A DNA stretch of 64,000 bases, taken from assembly GCF_003034915.1 (NCBI RefSeq), contig NZ_PZJX01000045.1:62001-126000 (forward strand), in the 5' to 3' direction. The notes under the pieces were generated by a model, which saw only the letters and a program-made list of their open reading frames with translations, searched no databases and had not been told where the DNA came from. Origin of the DNA: Mesorhizobium helmanticense. GTDB lineage: Bacteria; Pseudomonadota; Alphaproteobacteria; Rhizobiales; Rhizobiaceae. This document shows, one piece after another, positions 1 through 11,800 of this stretch. The position numbers and the translations under genes were made by a program. Position 1 is the stretch's first letter. The number at the start of each line of letters is the position of its first letter.

Positions 1-1417
1 GGATGATCTGCGAACCGACGGAGTGGCTCGGATTGAGCGTATCGAATGGATTCTGGAACACCATCTGGATCGACGACACCGTCTCGACGCTGCGCTTCTC
101 GACGCCGGTCGACTGGATCTGCTCGTTGCCAAGCGTCACGCTGCCGGAGCTTGCAGTCTCCAGGCCGAGCAGCACCTTGGCCAAGGTCGACTTGCCGCAG
201 CCGGACTCGCCGACGATGGCGACCGTCTCGGATTCGCGCGCCATGAACGAAATCGTTTCATTGGCCTTGACGACGCGGCCTTCGCTCGAACCGAACACCT
301 CGCTGCCGCCAACCTTGTAGTATTTTCTCAGGTCTTCGATCTTGAGCACCGGGGCGCCGGGCACGACGCGTTCGTTGACCTTCTTGGCGCCGGGCGGCAG
401 CGCTTCCCAATCGATCTCGTTGAAGCGCACGCAGCGCGAAAAATGGCCTTCATGGCCCTCGACCGCGATCATCGGGATTTCGGCCGCGTTGCAGACGCCT
501 TCGACGAAATGGTGGCAGCGCGGACCGAAATTGCAGCCCTTCGGCCGCTCGTGCGGCAGCGGCAACTGTCCAGGGATGGAGATCAGCGGCCGCGAATTCT
601 TGTCGGCGCCCGGCAGCGGGATCGAGCGGAAAAGGCCTTGCGTATAGGGATGGCGCATCCGGTCGAACACATCCTTGATCTTGCCGGTTTCCACCGCTTC
701 GCCCGAATACATCACCGTGATGCGATCGCAGGTCTCCAGGATCAGGCCGAGATTGTGCGACACGAAGATCATCGAGGTGCCGAACTTCTCGCCGAGACCC
801 TTGACCAGATCGACGATGCCCGCTTCCACCGTCACGTCGAGCGCCGTCGTCGGTTCGTCGAGCAGAAGCAGCGCCGGCTTCGACAGCAGCGCCATGGCAA
901 TGACGATGCGCTGCTGCTGACCGCCGGAAAGCTGGTGCGGATAGGAGCGCATCATGCGCTCCGGATCGGGCAGCCTCACCGAGCGCACCATTTCGAGCGC
1001 GCGTTTATAGGCCTCTTCCTTCGACACCTTGTCGTGGATCAGCGGCACTTCCATCAATTGCTGACCGACCTTCATCGCCGGGTTGAGGCTCGCCATCGGC
1101 TCCTGGTAGATCATCGCGATCTTGTTGCCGCGGATGGCGCGCAGTTCCTCGTCGGACAGCTCGCCCATGTCCTTGCCCTGGAACTTTATCTTTCCGCCGA
1201 CGATCTTCCCGATGTTGGAGAGGTCGCGCATGATGCCGAGCGAAACGGTCGACTTGCCGCAGCCGCTCTCGCCGACAATACCCATCGCCTCGCCGGGCAT
1301 GACGGTGCAGGAAAAGTCCATGACCGCCGGTATCTCGCCCTTGCGGGTAAAGAAGGAGATCGACAGGTTCTCGATCTCGATGATCGGCTCTCCGGGATTT
1401 CGAACTGCCTCATTCAT
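1..1417 (-). CDS. Peptide-type ABC transporter ATPase, fused DppD-DppF arrangement (partial)
   Basis: This is a cytoplasmic ATPase that would power uptake of oligopeptides, nickel or similar solutes through the two permeases encoded just upstream. Reading the minus strand from the ATG at 1417 gives a frame that stays open to the window edge, at least 472 residues. The first nucleotide-binding domain shows Walker A (GESGCGKST), signature (LSGGQQQR) and Walker B (LLLLDEPTTALD). An oligopeptide-type C-terminal extension with Cys residues (CNFGPRCHHF) follows. A second Walker A (GESGCGKST) and Q-loop (MVFQNPFDTLNP) then begin, so two ATPase domains lie in one chain. The C-terminus is outside the window. 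It is the last gene of the operon, about 70 nt after the DppC-like permease. Substrate is not determined. Confidence 0.9.
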   Translation of the reverse strand, partial: MNEAVRNPGEPIIEIENLSISFFTRKGEIPAVMDFSCTVMPGEAMGIVGESGCGKSTVSLGIMRDLSNIGKIVGGKIKFQGKDMGELSDEELRAIRGNKIAMIYQEPMASLNPAMKVGQQLMEVPLIHDKVSKEEAYKRALEMVRSVRLPDPERMMRSYPHQLSGGQQQRIVIAMALLSKPALLLLDEPTTALDVTVEAGIVDLVKGLGEKFGTSMIFVSHNLGLILETCDRITVMYSGEAVETGKIKDVFDRMRHPYTQGLFRSIPLPGADKNSRPLISIPGQLPLPHERPKGCNFGPRCHHFVEGVCNAAEIPMIAVEGHEGHFSRCVRFNEIDWEALPPGAKKVNERVVPGAPVLKIEDLRKYYKVGGSEVFGSSEGRVVKANETISFMARESETVAIVGESGCGKSTLAKVLLGLETASSGSVTLGNEQIQSTGVEKRSVETVSSIQMVFQNPFDTLNPSHSVGSQII

Positions 1418-1485
1418 GGGTCGCTCCAATCCTTATGTGTCAGGCACGTCGTTCTCTGGGTCACGCAGGGCCAAAGATCCGTCCA

Positions 1486-2643
1486 TCAATCCTTCATCGA
1501 CTGTTCGCGCAGCGAGTCGGCCAGGAGATTAAGGCCCAGCACGAACGACATCAGCGCAATCGTCGGCGGCAGCGCCGGATGGATGAAGGAGCGCAGCAGG
1601 CGGCTGGCGTCCTTGATCGCGGTGCCCCAGTCCGGGCTCTCCGGCGCCAGCCCCAGCCCGAAATAGCCGAGCGTACCGAGCAGGATCGTGGTGTAGCCGA
1701 TGCGCAGGCAGGCATCGACGATCAGCGGCCCGCGCGCATTGGGCAGGATTTCCCACAGCATGATGTACCAGGGCGATTCACCGCGCGTCTGCGCCGCCGC
1801 CACATAGTCGCGCGTCTTGATATCCATGACCAGGCCGCGCACGATGCGGAACACGCCGGGGCTGGAAGCGAACACCACCGCCACGAAGATGTTGAGCTGA
1901 TTGGGATCGATGTGGATGATCTTCAGCGGATCCCTGTCGAAGACAAGGCCGGTATAGATCCAGCCACCAAGAATGAGCGTCAGCCCGAGCAGGATGTAGA
2001 GCCGGTCCGGCCGGTTCTTGTAGCGGGTCCAGAACAGCACGCTGAAGAAGACGATCGGAAACAGGAAGAAGATGCCTGCAAGCCCATAGGGGATCGGCGT
2101 CTCCATGATGCCTGGTGTCACCAGGAGGTAGAATAGCAGGATCACCGGGAAAGCCAGAACAAGGTTGGCGAGGAAGGACAGCACCGTGTCGATCTTGCCG
2201 CCATAATAGCCAGCCGGCAGGCCGAGTGTGATGCCGACCATGAGCGCGAAGCCTGTCGCCGCCGGCGCGATGATCAGCACGATCTGGCTGCCGTAGACCA
2301 TGCGGGAAAACACGTCGCGGGCGAGCTTGTCGCCGCCGAAGAGGTAGATGAGTCCCGATTTCGGTTCGATCGCGCCGGGCAGCACGTCCTTCATGATCGG
2401 CACCTGGGCGAGCGGATCGAAGGGCGCGACGGTCGATGCGAAGATCGCCGTGAACAGCCAGAACAGACAGATGCCGACACCGACGATGCCGACGCCGCTG
2501 TCGAAGAGCTGGCCGTAGAGGCCAAGCCTCTTCTTGTAGAGGAAGCTCGCCCCCATGACGATGGCCAGAGCGACCCAGACCGGCCAGAAACGCGCCAGCA
2601 CGCCAAGCACGATATTGAAGGCACTGATATATTCGACCTGCAT
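1486..2643 (-). CDS. Peptide-type ABC transporter permease (DppC family)
   Basis: Inner-membrane permease of 385 residues with several hydrophobic segments, partner of the DppB-like permease. The binding-protein-dependent transport domain is in the C-terminal half. The EAA-type loop region reads roughly VAAAQTRGESPWYIMLWEI, followed by LPNARGPLIV. The protein is longer than the usual ~300-residue DppC. The extra length is an N-terminal membrane pair plus additional hydrophobic segments around residues 150-220. It starts 12 nt after the stop of the upstream permease, so the two are very probably cotranscribed. Family assignment is firm; substrate is not. Confidence 0.88.
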   Translation of the reverse strand: MQVEYISAFNIVLGVLARFWPVWVALAIVMGASFLYKKRLGLYGQLFDSGVGIVGVGICLFWLFTAIFASTVAPFDPLAQVPIMKDVLPGAIEPKSGLIYLFGGDKLARDVFSRMVYGSQIVLIIAPAATGFALMVGITLGLPAGYYGGKIDTVLSFLANLVLAFPVILLFYLLVTPGIMETPIPYGLAGIFFLFPIVFFSVLFWTRYKNRPDRLYILLGLTLILGGWIYTGLVFDRDPLKIIHIDPNQLNIFVAVVFASSPGVFRIVRGLVMDIKTRDYVAAAQTRGESPWYIMLWEILPNARGPLIVDACLRIGYTTILLGTLGYFGLGLAPESPDWGTAIKDASRLLRSFIHPALPPTIALMSFVLGLNLLADSLREQSMKD

Positions 2644-2655
2644 CCGCCCGATCCC

Positions 2656-3690
2656 CTACTGAACTCTGATACGCGGATTGAGGAACGCGTAGCCGACATC
2701 GGAAATGAGCTGCGTGATCAGCACGATGAACACCGAGACCAGCGAGCAGCCCAGCAAAAGGTCGATATCGTTGTTGCCGGCCGCCTCGACCAGCGTGTAG
2801 CCAAAGCCTTGGTAGCGGAACATCACCTCGACGATGACGACGCCGGTGAGCAGCCAGGGAAATTGCAGCATGATGACGGTGAACGGCGCGATCAGTGCGT
2901 TGCGCAGCGCATGCTTGACCACGACGCTGCCGAAGGACAGGCCCTTCAGCCGCGCGGTGCGGATATATTGCTGCGTCATCACCTCGACCATCGAGGCGCG
3001 GGTCATGCGAGCGATGTAGCCGATGCCGTAGATCGCTAGCGTCATGACCGGCAGCGTGAAATTATAGAAGGTGATGCCCTGGCTGGCCGAAGCCGCCGAA
3101 CCGTTCAGTATGCCCAGCCACGAGGCGAAGATGACGGTGAAGATGACGCCCGAGACATATTCAGGCGTCGCCGTCGAGGCGATCGACGCCACCGACAAAG
3201 TCCGGTCGGTTCGCGAACCCTCACGCATGCCAGCAAGGATGCCGATCAAAAGCGATATCGGCACCATCACCACAAGCACCCAGAACATCAGGATACCGGT
3301 GGCGCCGAGCGCCGGGAAGAGCTTTGACGCAACAGTGGTCTTGAACTTGGTCGAGCAGCCGAAATCGCCTTGCAGGACGCCGGAGAATGTCGGCACGACT
3401 GGATCGTTGCAGAAGGAGAAACGCTTTGTGGGCTGCCCCGTCGCCGGGTCGGTCACCGGCTGCTTGGGCACGATGCCCAGCCATTGACCGTAACGGACGA
3501 AGAAGTTCTGGCGGTAGCCATGGTTGACCAGCCAGCTTTCGAGCTGCTCGGCCGAGGTATGCATCTCGGTCTGGCTGATCGCCAGCTTCTTCAGATTGGG
3601 TTCGAGATTGATCAGGAAGAAGACGATCATCGTCAGGCACAGCATCGTCAATGCCATCGTGCCGAGACGTCGAAGGATAAAAGAAAGCAT
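2656..3690 (-). CDS. Peptide-type ABC transporter permease (DppB family)
   Basis: Inner-membrane permease of 344 residues. The N-terminus (LSFILRRLGTMALTMLCLTMIVFFL) is the typical first membrane helix of DppB/OppB proteins. A periplasmic loop follows, then the transport domain with an EAA loop near IRTARLKGLSFGSVVVKHALRNALI. The periplasmic loop around residues 65-120 is longer than usual and carries two Cys residues, which could form a disulfide. The gene lies between the binding protein (170 nt upstream, with a hairpin in the gap) and the DppC-like permease. Confidence 0.9.
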   Translation of the reverse strand: MLSFILRRLGTMALTMLCLTMIVFFLINLEPNLKKLAISQTEMHTSAEQLESWLVNHGYRQNFFVRYGQWLGIVPKQPVTDPATGQPTKRFSFCNDPVVPTFSGVLQGDFGCSTKFKTTVASKLFPALGATGILMFWVLVVMVPISLLIGILAGMREGSRTDRTLSVASIASTATPEYVSGVIFTVIFASWLGILNGSAASASQGITFYNFTLPVMTLAIYGIGYIARMTRASMVEVMTQQYIRTARLKGLSFGSVVVKHALRNALIAPFTVIMLQFPWLLTGVVIVEVMFRYQGFGYTLVEAAGNNDIDLLLGCSLVSVFIVLITQLISDVGYAFLNPRIRVQ

Positions 3691-3815
3691 GGCGGCCCCC
3701 TGCCGGTGGGGTTGGGGTCAGGTGCTGTCAACCCTTGATTTGTCGCATGAGCCGGCTTGGAAAGTCAGCAGCCTTTTTTGCGCTGACCCCCAAATTGCCG
3801 ATCATGTTCGAAACA

Positions 3816-3842
3816 GGAGGGAGGGACGAACGCCCTCCCTCC
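3816..3842 (-). terminator. Intercistronic hairpin after the peptide-binding-protein gene
   Basis: A perfect 10-bp stem (3816-3825 pairs with 3833-3842) with a 7-nt loop lies 18 nt past the binding-protein stop and before the permease genes. There is no strong U-run, so it looks like an mRNA-stabilising or partial-termination hairpin rather than a full terminator. Confidence 0.6.
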
Positions 3843-3859
3843 CCGTTGGCTTCCATCGA

Positions 3860-5512
3860 TCAGGCCGGCTCGAGCCAGACCTTGCCATAGTCGCGTTCGA
3901 AGGTCGGATGCATCTTGTAGTTCTGCACCGCCGCGACCGAATGGCTGTAGAGCTTGCGCCAGTAAGGCTGGATGATGATGCCGGCATCCTGCAGGATCTG
4001 CTGGATATCCTTCATCATCTCCTTGCGCTTTGCGGCGTCTGCAACGGCGAGCGCAGCATTGAGCTTGGCGTCCCAGTCGGGATTCGACCAGGCTGTCTCG
4101 TTCCAGGATTCGCCGGTGCGGTAGCCCAGGGACAGAACCTGGACCCCCAGCGGCCGCATGTTCCAGGTGGTCATGGACAACGGATATTTGGTCCAGTCGT
4201 TCCAGAACGTCGAGCCCGGCAGCACCGTACGCTTGACCTTGATGCCGGCGTCGCGCAACTGCGCGGCGATCGAATCGCCGGTATTCTTCTGCCAGTCCTC
4301 GTCGACCGTGATCAACTCGTGCTCGAAGTCGGCTTGGCCGGCTTCCGCCATAAGCGCTTTCGCCTTGGCGGGATCACGGGCGATTTTCGGCAGCTCGTAA
4401 TATTCCGGATGAATCGGGCAGACATGGTGGTTCTCGGCGACAGTGCCGGCATTGCCGTAGCCGAGTTGAAGGACGACAGCATTGTCGACGCCGAGCTGCA
4501 GCGCCTGACGCACCTTCTGGTCGTCGTAAGGCTTGTTGTTGACGTTGGTGCGGCAGACGACGGTCCCGGCGGTGACCACTTCGGACTTCACCAGATCCAT
4601 GCCGTCGAGGATAGACACGTAGTCGGCCGTGGTTTCGTAGTTGGTGTGCACTTCGCCCGCTTCGAAGGCGCTGACAGTGGCCGCCGGATCGGTGCCGTAG
4701 TCGATGAACTCGACGCCGTCGAGAAAGACTTCGCCGTCCCACCACTTGTTGTCTTCGCGGCGCTTGTAGACCACCTTCTGGCCGACATCGTAGGAGACGA
4801 GTTCGAAAGGACCGGTACCGATCGGACAGGCTTTGAAATCGCCGCCTTTTTCATCGAAGGTCTTGTGGACGATAAGGCCGGGATAGTCGCAGACATTGGG
4901 AATGATCGAAATGTCCGGCGAGCCAAGCTTCAGCTTGATGGTGTGATCGTCGACCTTGGTGACGGCGCTTTCATCGAGCTTGTCGTCCTTGACCAGCGTG
5001 CCGAGGCGGCCGGGCATGGAATTGCCTTCGGCTTTCTTGTCGGCCCAGCGCTTGAGGTTGAAGATCACGTCATCGGCGTTGAATGCATCGCCGTTCGACC
5101 AGGTCACGCCCTTGCGCACATGCAACGTGTATTCGGTGGCGTCGTCGTTGATGTCCCAGCTTTCGAGCAGATAGGGGCGGAACGTGTATTCGTTCGTGTA
5201 CTTCACCAGCGGCTCGAGCGCCTGACGCTCGGCATTGGCGATTTCAGACCAGTCGGCCTTGCGTGGATCCTTCGGATCCTTGATCCACATCGCGACCTTC
5301 AGCGTGCCGCCTTTCTTGCCCTGTACTTCTTCCGCCTTGGCCGGCGTCGGATCGGCGAGGCCGAGCATGCCATAGGCCATCGCCGTGGACGCGCCGAAGA
5401 CGCTGGCCAAGGCGAGAAATTCGCGGCGATCCATTTTTCCTGCCTTGGCTTCTTCGGCCATTGCCAGGATATGATCCGGAACGCGGTCACCATTACTTTT
5501 GTAGATTGCCAT
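3860..5512 (-). CDS. Peptide-type ABC transporter substrate-binding protein (SBP family 5), Tat-exported
   Basis: Periplasmic solute receptor of 550 residues, the usual size for the DppA/OppA family. It has a twin-arginine signal: DRREFLA with the arginines at residues 29-30, then a hydrophobic stretch to about residue 50 and an Ala-rich cleavage region. The mature part has family-typical stretches such as YTLHVRKGVTWSNGDAFNAD and CPIGTGPFELVSYD. The start is the ATG at 5512, preceded by GGGAGT at good spacing. It is the first gene of the transporter operon and is followed by a hairpin. Tat export suggests the protein folds before export, which is common for this family in Rhizobiales. Ligand unknown. 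Confidence 0.92.
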   Translation of the reverse strand: MAIYKSNGDRVPDHILAMAEEAKAGKMDRREFLALASVFGASTAMAYGMLGLADPTPAKAEEVQGKKGGTLKVAMWIKDPKDPRKADWSEIANAERQALEPLVKYTNEYTFRPYLLESWDINDDATEYTLHVRKGVTWSNGDAFNADDVIFNLKRWADKKAEGNSMPGRLGTLVKDDKLDESAVTKVDDHTIKLKLGSPDISIIPNVCDYPGLIVHKTFDEKGGDFKACPIGTGPFELVSYDVGQKVVYKRREDNKWWDGEVFLDGVEFIDYGTDPAATVSAFEAGEVHTNYETTADYVSILDGMDLVKSEVVTAGTVVCRTNVNNKPYDDQKVRQALQLGVDNAVVLQLGYGNAGTVAENHHVCPIHPEYYELPKIARDPAKAKALMAEAGQADFEHELITVDEDWQKNTGDSIAAQLRDAGIKVKRTVLPGSTFWNDWTKYPLSMTTWNMRPLGVQVLSLGYRTGESWNETAWSNPDWDAKLNAALAVADAAKRKEMMKDIQQILQDAGIIIQPYWRKLYSHSVAAVQNYKMHPTFERDYGKVWLEPA

Positions 5513-5812
5513 GACTGACTCCCATTGTTGGCTTTCTGCCTTTTAACATTCCGCATCCGGGCCATGATGTCAAAAGTGGCACGGATTGGGAACATGCCAA
5601 GGAATGTGCAACTTTGGAAGGGAAGCGGTTCGCTCGATAACGACAGTCTTGGCGCAAAACTGCTACTGCCCGGCAGATTTCGTCGAATCTCCGGTACCGA
5701 CTAAATTGAGACATTTATGAAAGTTGGACAGCACCAGCCGATCCCGAAGGTGGTGCCAAGAGCTGTGCCGACCAGATAGTCAACTTGCCCGATTCTTTTG
5801 CTGTCGGCTGGC
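5513..5812. other. Intergenic region between tamB and the peptide transporter operon
   Basis: 300 nt between the end of tamB and the start of the binding-protein gene, both on the minus strand. It should hold the transporter promoter and the tamB 3' end. I see no gene, clear terminator or convincing operator. Confidence 0.5.
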
Positions 5813-8800
5813 TCAATATTCGCGTTCGTAGAAAATACCGCCCTTGGCTTCGCCGGCATCGTTGGCCTCGCCGCGCAATTTGACGCCGCGCCCGACATTG
5901 AGATCGATCGTCGCCTTGCCCGATCCCGGCTTGTCGCCCTTCTGGATGGTGACATAGGTGCGGTCGTTGAGATATTTGCCCGCCGAGACCGCGGTGCCAC
6001 CCTTGTCGTCCGTCGTCACGTCGAGATCGTCGACGCCGATCGCGCTGCGCAGGTTTTCGAGCAGCGAGGTCGAACCACCGACGCCGGCGAGCTGCGCAGC
6101 CGCTTCAGCGAGCTGGGCAATCTGCAGCGGCGACAGGTTCGACATCGATCGGCCAAAGATCAATTGTGCCAGCACCTCGTCCTCCGGCAGCGCCGGCACC
6201 GAGGAGAAGGTGAATTTCGGATTGGTCGCCTCGCCCGAAACGACGATGGTGACGGTAGCGCTGGTCGTGGTGGATGTTGCGGTCAGGTTGAGATAGGGCA
6301 CCAGCGAGCCCGAAAAGCCGACCGTGCCTTCGGTGAAGGTCAGCCGCTTGCCGAGGATCGTCAGCCGCCCGCGTTGCAAGGTGAAGGTGCCGACCGCTTG
6401 CGGCGACGAGGCCGGACCGGTCAGCTTGAGCGAACCGCCAAGCTCGGCGTCGACGCCCCTGCCCTGGATGAAGATCTGGTTCGGCGCGTTGACCGTGACG
6501 TCGAGGTTGAGGCCGCTGCCGCCACTGCCGCCGCTCGCGGTTGGCGGACGCAGTGCCTTGTCCTGCGCGCGCACGGCGCCTGGCGCGTTCTTGTGCTTGA
6601 CGTCGAGCGCCGCCAGCGAGCCCGGCAGCTTTTCGGGAACGGTAATCACGGTCTTGGCCAGATTGATGGTGCCCGAAATCACAGGCGCCGAAGCAAGCGG
6701 TCCCTTGATCGTCAGGTCGCCGCCGAGATTGGCGGTGACCACTCTGCCATCGGTGTAGCGGCCGTCGACGAGTTTGACCGACAGGTCGGCCGGAAACCCT
6801 TGTGCCGCATCGATGCCGACCGTACCGCTGGCCGACAGGCTGCCGCGCGTCGATAGCGTGCCCGTCAGGCGGTTGATCCTGGCGACGCCGTTACCGATCG
6901 CGACATCGGCAGTGATATCGTTGATGGCAAGGCCCGAGCGCGCGTCGATCAGGCGGGCGCCCGATGTACTGACGGTTCCGCCGATCACCGGTGACGTCGC
7001 CGGTCCGCGCACCTGCACATTGACATTGGCCGTACCGCTCAGCGACAGGCCTTGCGCGGCGAGTGTCCGGGTCAGGAAGGCGAACGGCACCTTGCCGGAA
7101 AAGTCGAGCGCCAACGCCGGCGTGCCCGCAGTCGTCACCGTGCCGCCGCCCTTGAGGCCAAGACCGGCACCGTCGCTGATGTTGGCGTCGAATGCCAGCC
7201 TGTTGCTGGCGAAGCTGCCGGAGGACGACACGCTCATGCCGCCGAAACCGGCGCCACGGGTCTGTGACGTCTGGATGCCAGAGGCGTCCATCTTGAAGGC
7301 CACGGCGGGATTGGCCGGCGCGCCTGTCACCTTGACCGTGCCCGAGATCGAGCCCGCGGCATCGAGCCCCGGTGAAAAACTGTTGGCGAGCGAGACCGGC
7401 ACCCGCGCCAGCGTTGCGTTGAGATCGAGCGCCTGCCCGACCTTGCCTGTCACCGTCGCCGTGCCGCCGCCGAGGTTGAGCACCAGCCTGTCCAGGCTGG
7501 TCGTGCCGTTGGCAATGGTGACGGTCGAGGCCTGGGCGATGGCCGCCTTGATGCCTTGAACCGTCGCCTGGCCGGAATTGAGCTCAACGATCGTCGTGCC
7601 ATTGGCGATCCTGACGCGGCCGGCGGCCTTGGCCGGAATGTCCTTGACGGTGGCCCCGCCGGAAAAGCCCGTCCAGTCGCCATCACGCTTCAGGTCGACA
7701 TCGATCCCGCGGATGACGGTGCCGCCCGAGGTGACGCTGTCGGCGCGGACCTTGCCGGAGATGACCGGCGCGGCGAGGTAGTTGGCGATCATCGCGTCGA
7801 TGGTGACGGTCTTTGCCGAAAGATCGCCGCGTGAGATCGAAGCCGTCGACGCCTTGACGGTGACTTCAGGCGCTTTGCCGTTCCTGGCGAATCTGATCGT
7901 GCCGCGCACGTCGCCTTCCGCCTTTTCCAGCGCAAGTGCGGCAAGCGGTCCGATGTCAGGCAAATCGAGCGCCACGGTGCCTTCAGGCACAAAGGCATTG
8001 TCGAGCGCCAGATCGCCGGAGACCCGGTTCTTGCCGAGCGACAGCAACAGGCCGTTGATGGCGCGCTTGCCGTCGGATGTCGCCAGCACGGCACTGCCTT
8101 GCAGGGCCTGGCCGGCGACATTGCCCGTCAGCTGCACATTGGCCGCCGGATTGGCGGCATCGGCCTTGCCTGTGGCGGTGAGCCGCAGCCCGGTGATCTC
8201 GCGTTCGGCCACCGAAAGCCGGTCGCTGTTCACTGTCAGCGACAGGTCGGGCGCGGTGCTCGGCCCTTGTGCGTTGAGTGCGAAAGCAATGGCGCCCTTG
8301 GCATCCTTCGACAGAAGCGAGATGTCGGCCAGCGCGCCCTTGATGTCGGCGACGACTTTGTTGTCGGCAAGGCTGGCCTTTCCATCGGCGGTCAGCGCAC
8401 CGGACACCAGCTTGATCGCATCGGCGGTGACATTGCCGTTGGCATCGCGCTTCAGCACGGCGCTGATGTCGGTACGCTCGGCGAGAACGCCACGCGCTGC
8501 CGCGGGCAGCGCCGCGGAAGCCGCATCCGCCTTGAGGTTGAGGTCGATGGCGCCGTCGGCCAGCGAGACCTTGCCGTTGAAGGCGCTGTTCAGCGCGTCG
8601 CCGACCACCGAGCCGCTGTCGATGACGATGGTGTCTTTGGCAAGGCTGCCAGTGACCTTGGCCGTGACCTTGCCGGCGATCAGCGGCGCGATGGTTGGAT
8701 TGTCGAGTCCGATCTTGGCCGCCGTCACCGTGCCGGAAATCGGCCCGGTCCGGCTCTTCACGTCGAAGGCATCGGAATGCAACGCCAGCGCGATGCCCTC

Positions 8801-11800
8801 GACTTTGGTAAAATTGGTCGCGACCGAAGGCAGGACAGCGGAAATATCAAGCTTCGGCTGCGTGCCTTGCCCCGCTGCCTTCACCGACAGCGCTTGCAGC
8901 TCGAGCTTGATCGGGCTCTCGGCGCTGCCGAGGGCCAGCGGCAGGCTCGGACCGGTCGAGGCAAGGTCGAGCGAGAAATCGCTGATGCCATTCGGATTGA
9001 TCGTACCGGCCGCCTTGCCGGAGACATTTTCACCGGCAAGCGTCGCCTGGTCGATCGCAACGCCACCGGCGGACGAGAAACTGCCTGCCGCATCGAGATC
9101 GAGCGGACCAAGTGCCGCCTGGCGGGTTTGACTGGTCTCGGCGCCAGCGAGCTGCACATTGAAACGGATGTCCGGGCTGGCCGACGGTCCCGTCACTTGC
9201 GCCGTTCCGGCCAACGTGCCCGCCGCGTCGAGGCCAGGCGAGAAATCGTTGGCAAGGGCTGCCGGAAGTGCCGAAAATTCGGCAGCGAGGTCGAGCGTCT
9301 GGCCGGCGGTACCGGAGACCGCGACCGACCCGCCCCCGACATCGAGCACCAGCTTCTCGATGCTGGCTGCGCCATTGGCGACGCTCAAGCTCGATGGCTG
9401 CGCGATCGCCGCCTTGATGCCGCGAATGGTCGCTTCGCCCGAGGCGATCTCGACGCTGGTCGTGCCGTCCGCGATCTTCACCCGCCCGGCGGCCGTGGCC
9501 GGAATGCCCGCAATAGTGGCGCCGCCGGTGAAATTGGTCCACTCGCCGTCGCGCTTCAGGTCGACGCCGATACCGCTTATGACGGTTGTTCCCGAGGTGA
9601 CCGTATCGGCCTTGATCGTACCAGAGATCGCCGGGCCCTTGAGATAGTTGGCGACCAGCGCGTTGACGGCGATGGTCTTCGCCGCCAGGTCGCCGCGAGA
9701 AATCGAGGCGCTCGTCATGTCGATCGCAACCGTCGGCGCGCCACCATCATCGGAGAAGCGGATGCTGCCCTCTACGTCGCCAGTCGCCGTCTGCCCGGCA
9801 AGTGCCGCCAGCGGGCCGATATCGGGCGCATCGAGCGTCAGCGTGCCAAGCGGCAACAGGCCATCGCCGAGCGCAACGTCTCCGGAGACCTTGTTGTCGC
9901 CCAGCGCCAGGCTGAGCCCGTTGATGGACCGCTTGCCGTCACTCGTCACCAACGACGCCTTGAGGTTGAGCGGCTGATCGTTGACCGACCCGGTCAGTGA
10001 GACATCGGCCGCCGGGCTGGCAATGTCGGCCTTGCCCTTCGCGCTCAACTGGACGGTCCTCACCGTGCGGCCCGATGCGGTCAGGCTGTCGCTGTCGGCA
10101 GACACCGAGAAATCCGGCGCCGAGCGCGCACCGCTCGCGGTCAGCGCGAAATTGACGGCCCCGCCGACCGGCACGCCGACCATGGGCGACAGCACCGAGA
10201 CATCGCCGAGCGTGCCCTTGACGTCGGCCTGGATGTCGGTGCCGGTCGCGCTAGCGGTGCCGCTTGCGCTGAGCGCGCCGGAAGTGAATTGCAGTGAATT
10301 GGCGGCGAACGAGCCTTGCGGATCGCGGGTTGCCGTGGCGGAGAATGTCACGCGCTCGCCGAGAACCGGACGGATCTGCGGCGGCAGCGCCGTCGAGACG
10401 GCATCGGCATTCATCTTGAGCGTCATCGCCAGGTCGGCCAGCGTCACCTTGGCGGTGACCGAGGCATTGAGCGCATCGCTGCGCAACGTGCCCTGATCGA
10501 CGGAAATCTCGTCCTTGCTGACCGAACCAGCGAGGTCGGCTGTGATCTTGCCGGTCACCAGCGGCGCCAGCGTCGCGACATTGGTGTTGAGGCCGCCGGC
10601 CGCGAGCTTGATGCTGACCGGTCCGCTGCGCTCCTGGATGTCGAAACCGTCGGAATGGATCTGGGCGGTAAGATTGTCCAGCCGCGTGCCGCCCGCCACC
10701 ACCGAGACCAGAGACGCGCCGATGTCGACGATCGGCGCCTTGCCGCCGCCGAAGGCGCGGGCGGTGGCGCCTGTGAGCGCCACCGTCACCGGCTGCGCCG
10801 CGCTGCCGAGGCTGAGCACTATGGGCGGCCCCTTGGCGGCGAGCTCCACCGCGAGGTCGCTGGCGCCGTTGGGGTCGATGATACCGGCGGCAGTGCCATG
10901 CACGGCATCGCTGTCGACGTTGGCGCGCTCGACATCGACGCCGCCCGCGACCATGGCGGTCCCGGCAAGGTCGAAGCTGGTCTTGCCGGCAAACAGGGGT
11001 TTCAGATTTTCCGGCACAAAGCGTGCGAAGTCACCGTCACCCTTGGCTTCGACATGGCTGCCCCTGTCGGTGAGCTGATGCCGGCCGGTGAGCTGGGTGA
11101 CGATCTGGCCGTCGACGACAAAGGTGCCGACGCCATTCCAGTTGGCGATCGGCCCCGTGCCCGAAACGACGATGTCGACCGGCGGCGCATCCGGCAGATT
11201 GAGCAGATTGGCGATGATGCCGCCGGCCGGCTCGGATGCCTTGAGATCGAGGTCGAGCTTGTTATCGGCGGGCGCGAAATTGATTTTTGCCTCGACCGTG
11301 CCTTGCTTGCCGTCGTGGCGGGTGATGTCGACGTTGGTTTCGACCGCCAGCGGCGCCGCATCGGCCTTGAGCGCGCCCTTGGCCGCGAGCTCGGCGATGC
11401 CGCTGCCGGCCAGAGCCTGCCCGAGCGCGATCTCGGGGAGTTCGATCTGTCTGATGTCGACGGAAACCGGCAGCGTGGTCGCACCACCTTGGCTCGGCTG
11501 CGTGCTGGCCACCGGCAGACGCGCCAGTTCGATGCGCCCTGCGGCGATGCGGTCGGCGCTGAAGCTTTTGGACAGAAGCGCCCGTGGCGACCAGTCGACG
11601 GCCAGTTTGCGAGCCACCAGCCAGGCGCCCTCGCGATCTTCCAGCACGACATGATCGACGGTCAGCGCCCCGGACCAGATGCCGTCGATGCCGCTGACCG
11701 TGACTTTGCGATCGTCGGTCGACGCCATGGTCGAGATGATGCCGGCAAGGTTTGCGCGGCCGCGCTCGGTCTTGGTCAGCACGACGAGCGCACCCACGAC

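Noticed and set aside
23..1666. Long plus-strand open frame of 547 codons over the peptide ABC ATPase
   Set aside because: It is antisense to a clear ATPase with Walker motifs; its Arg/His/Asp-rich composition is the usual shadow of high-GC coding DNA.
3524..5518. 664-codon plus-strand open frame opposite the peptide-binding protein
   Set aside because: No recognisable domain; fully antisense to a Tat-exported SBP family 5 protein.
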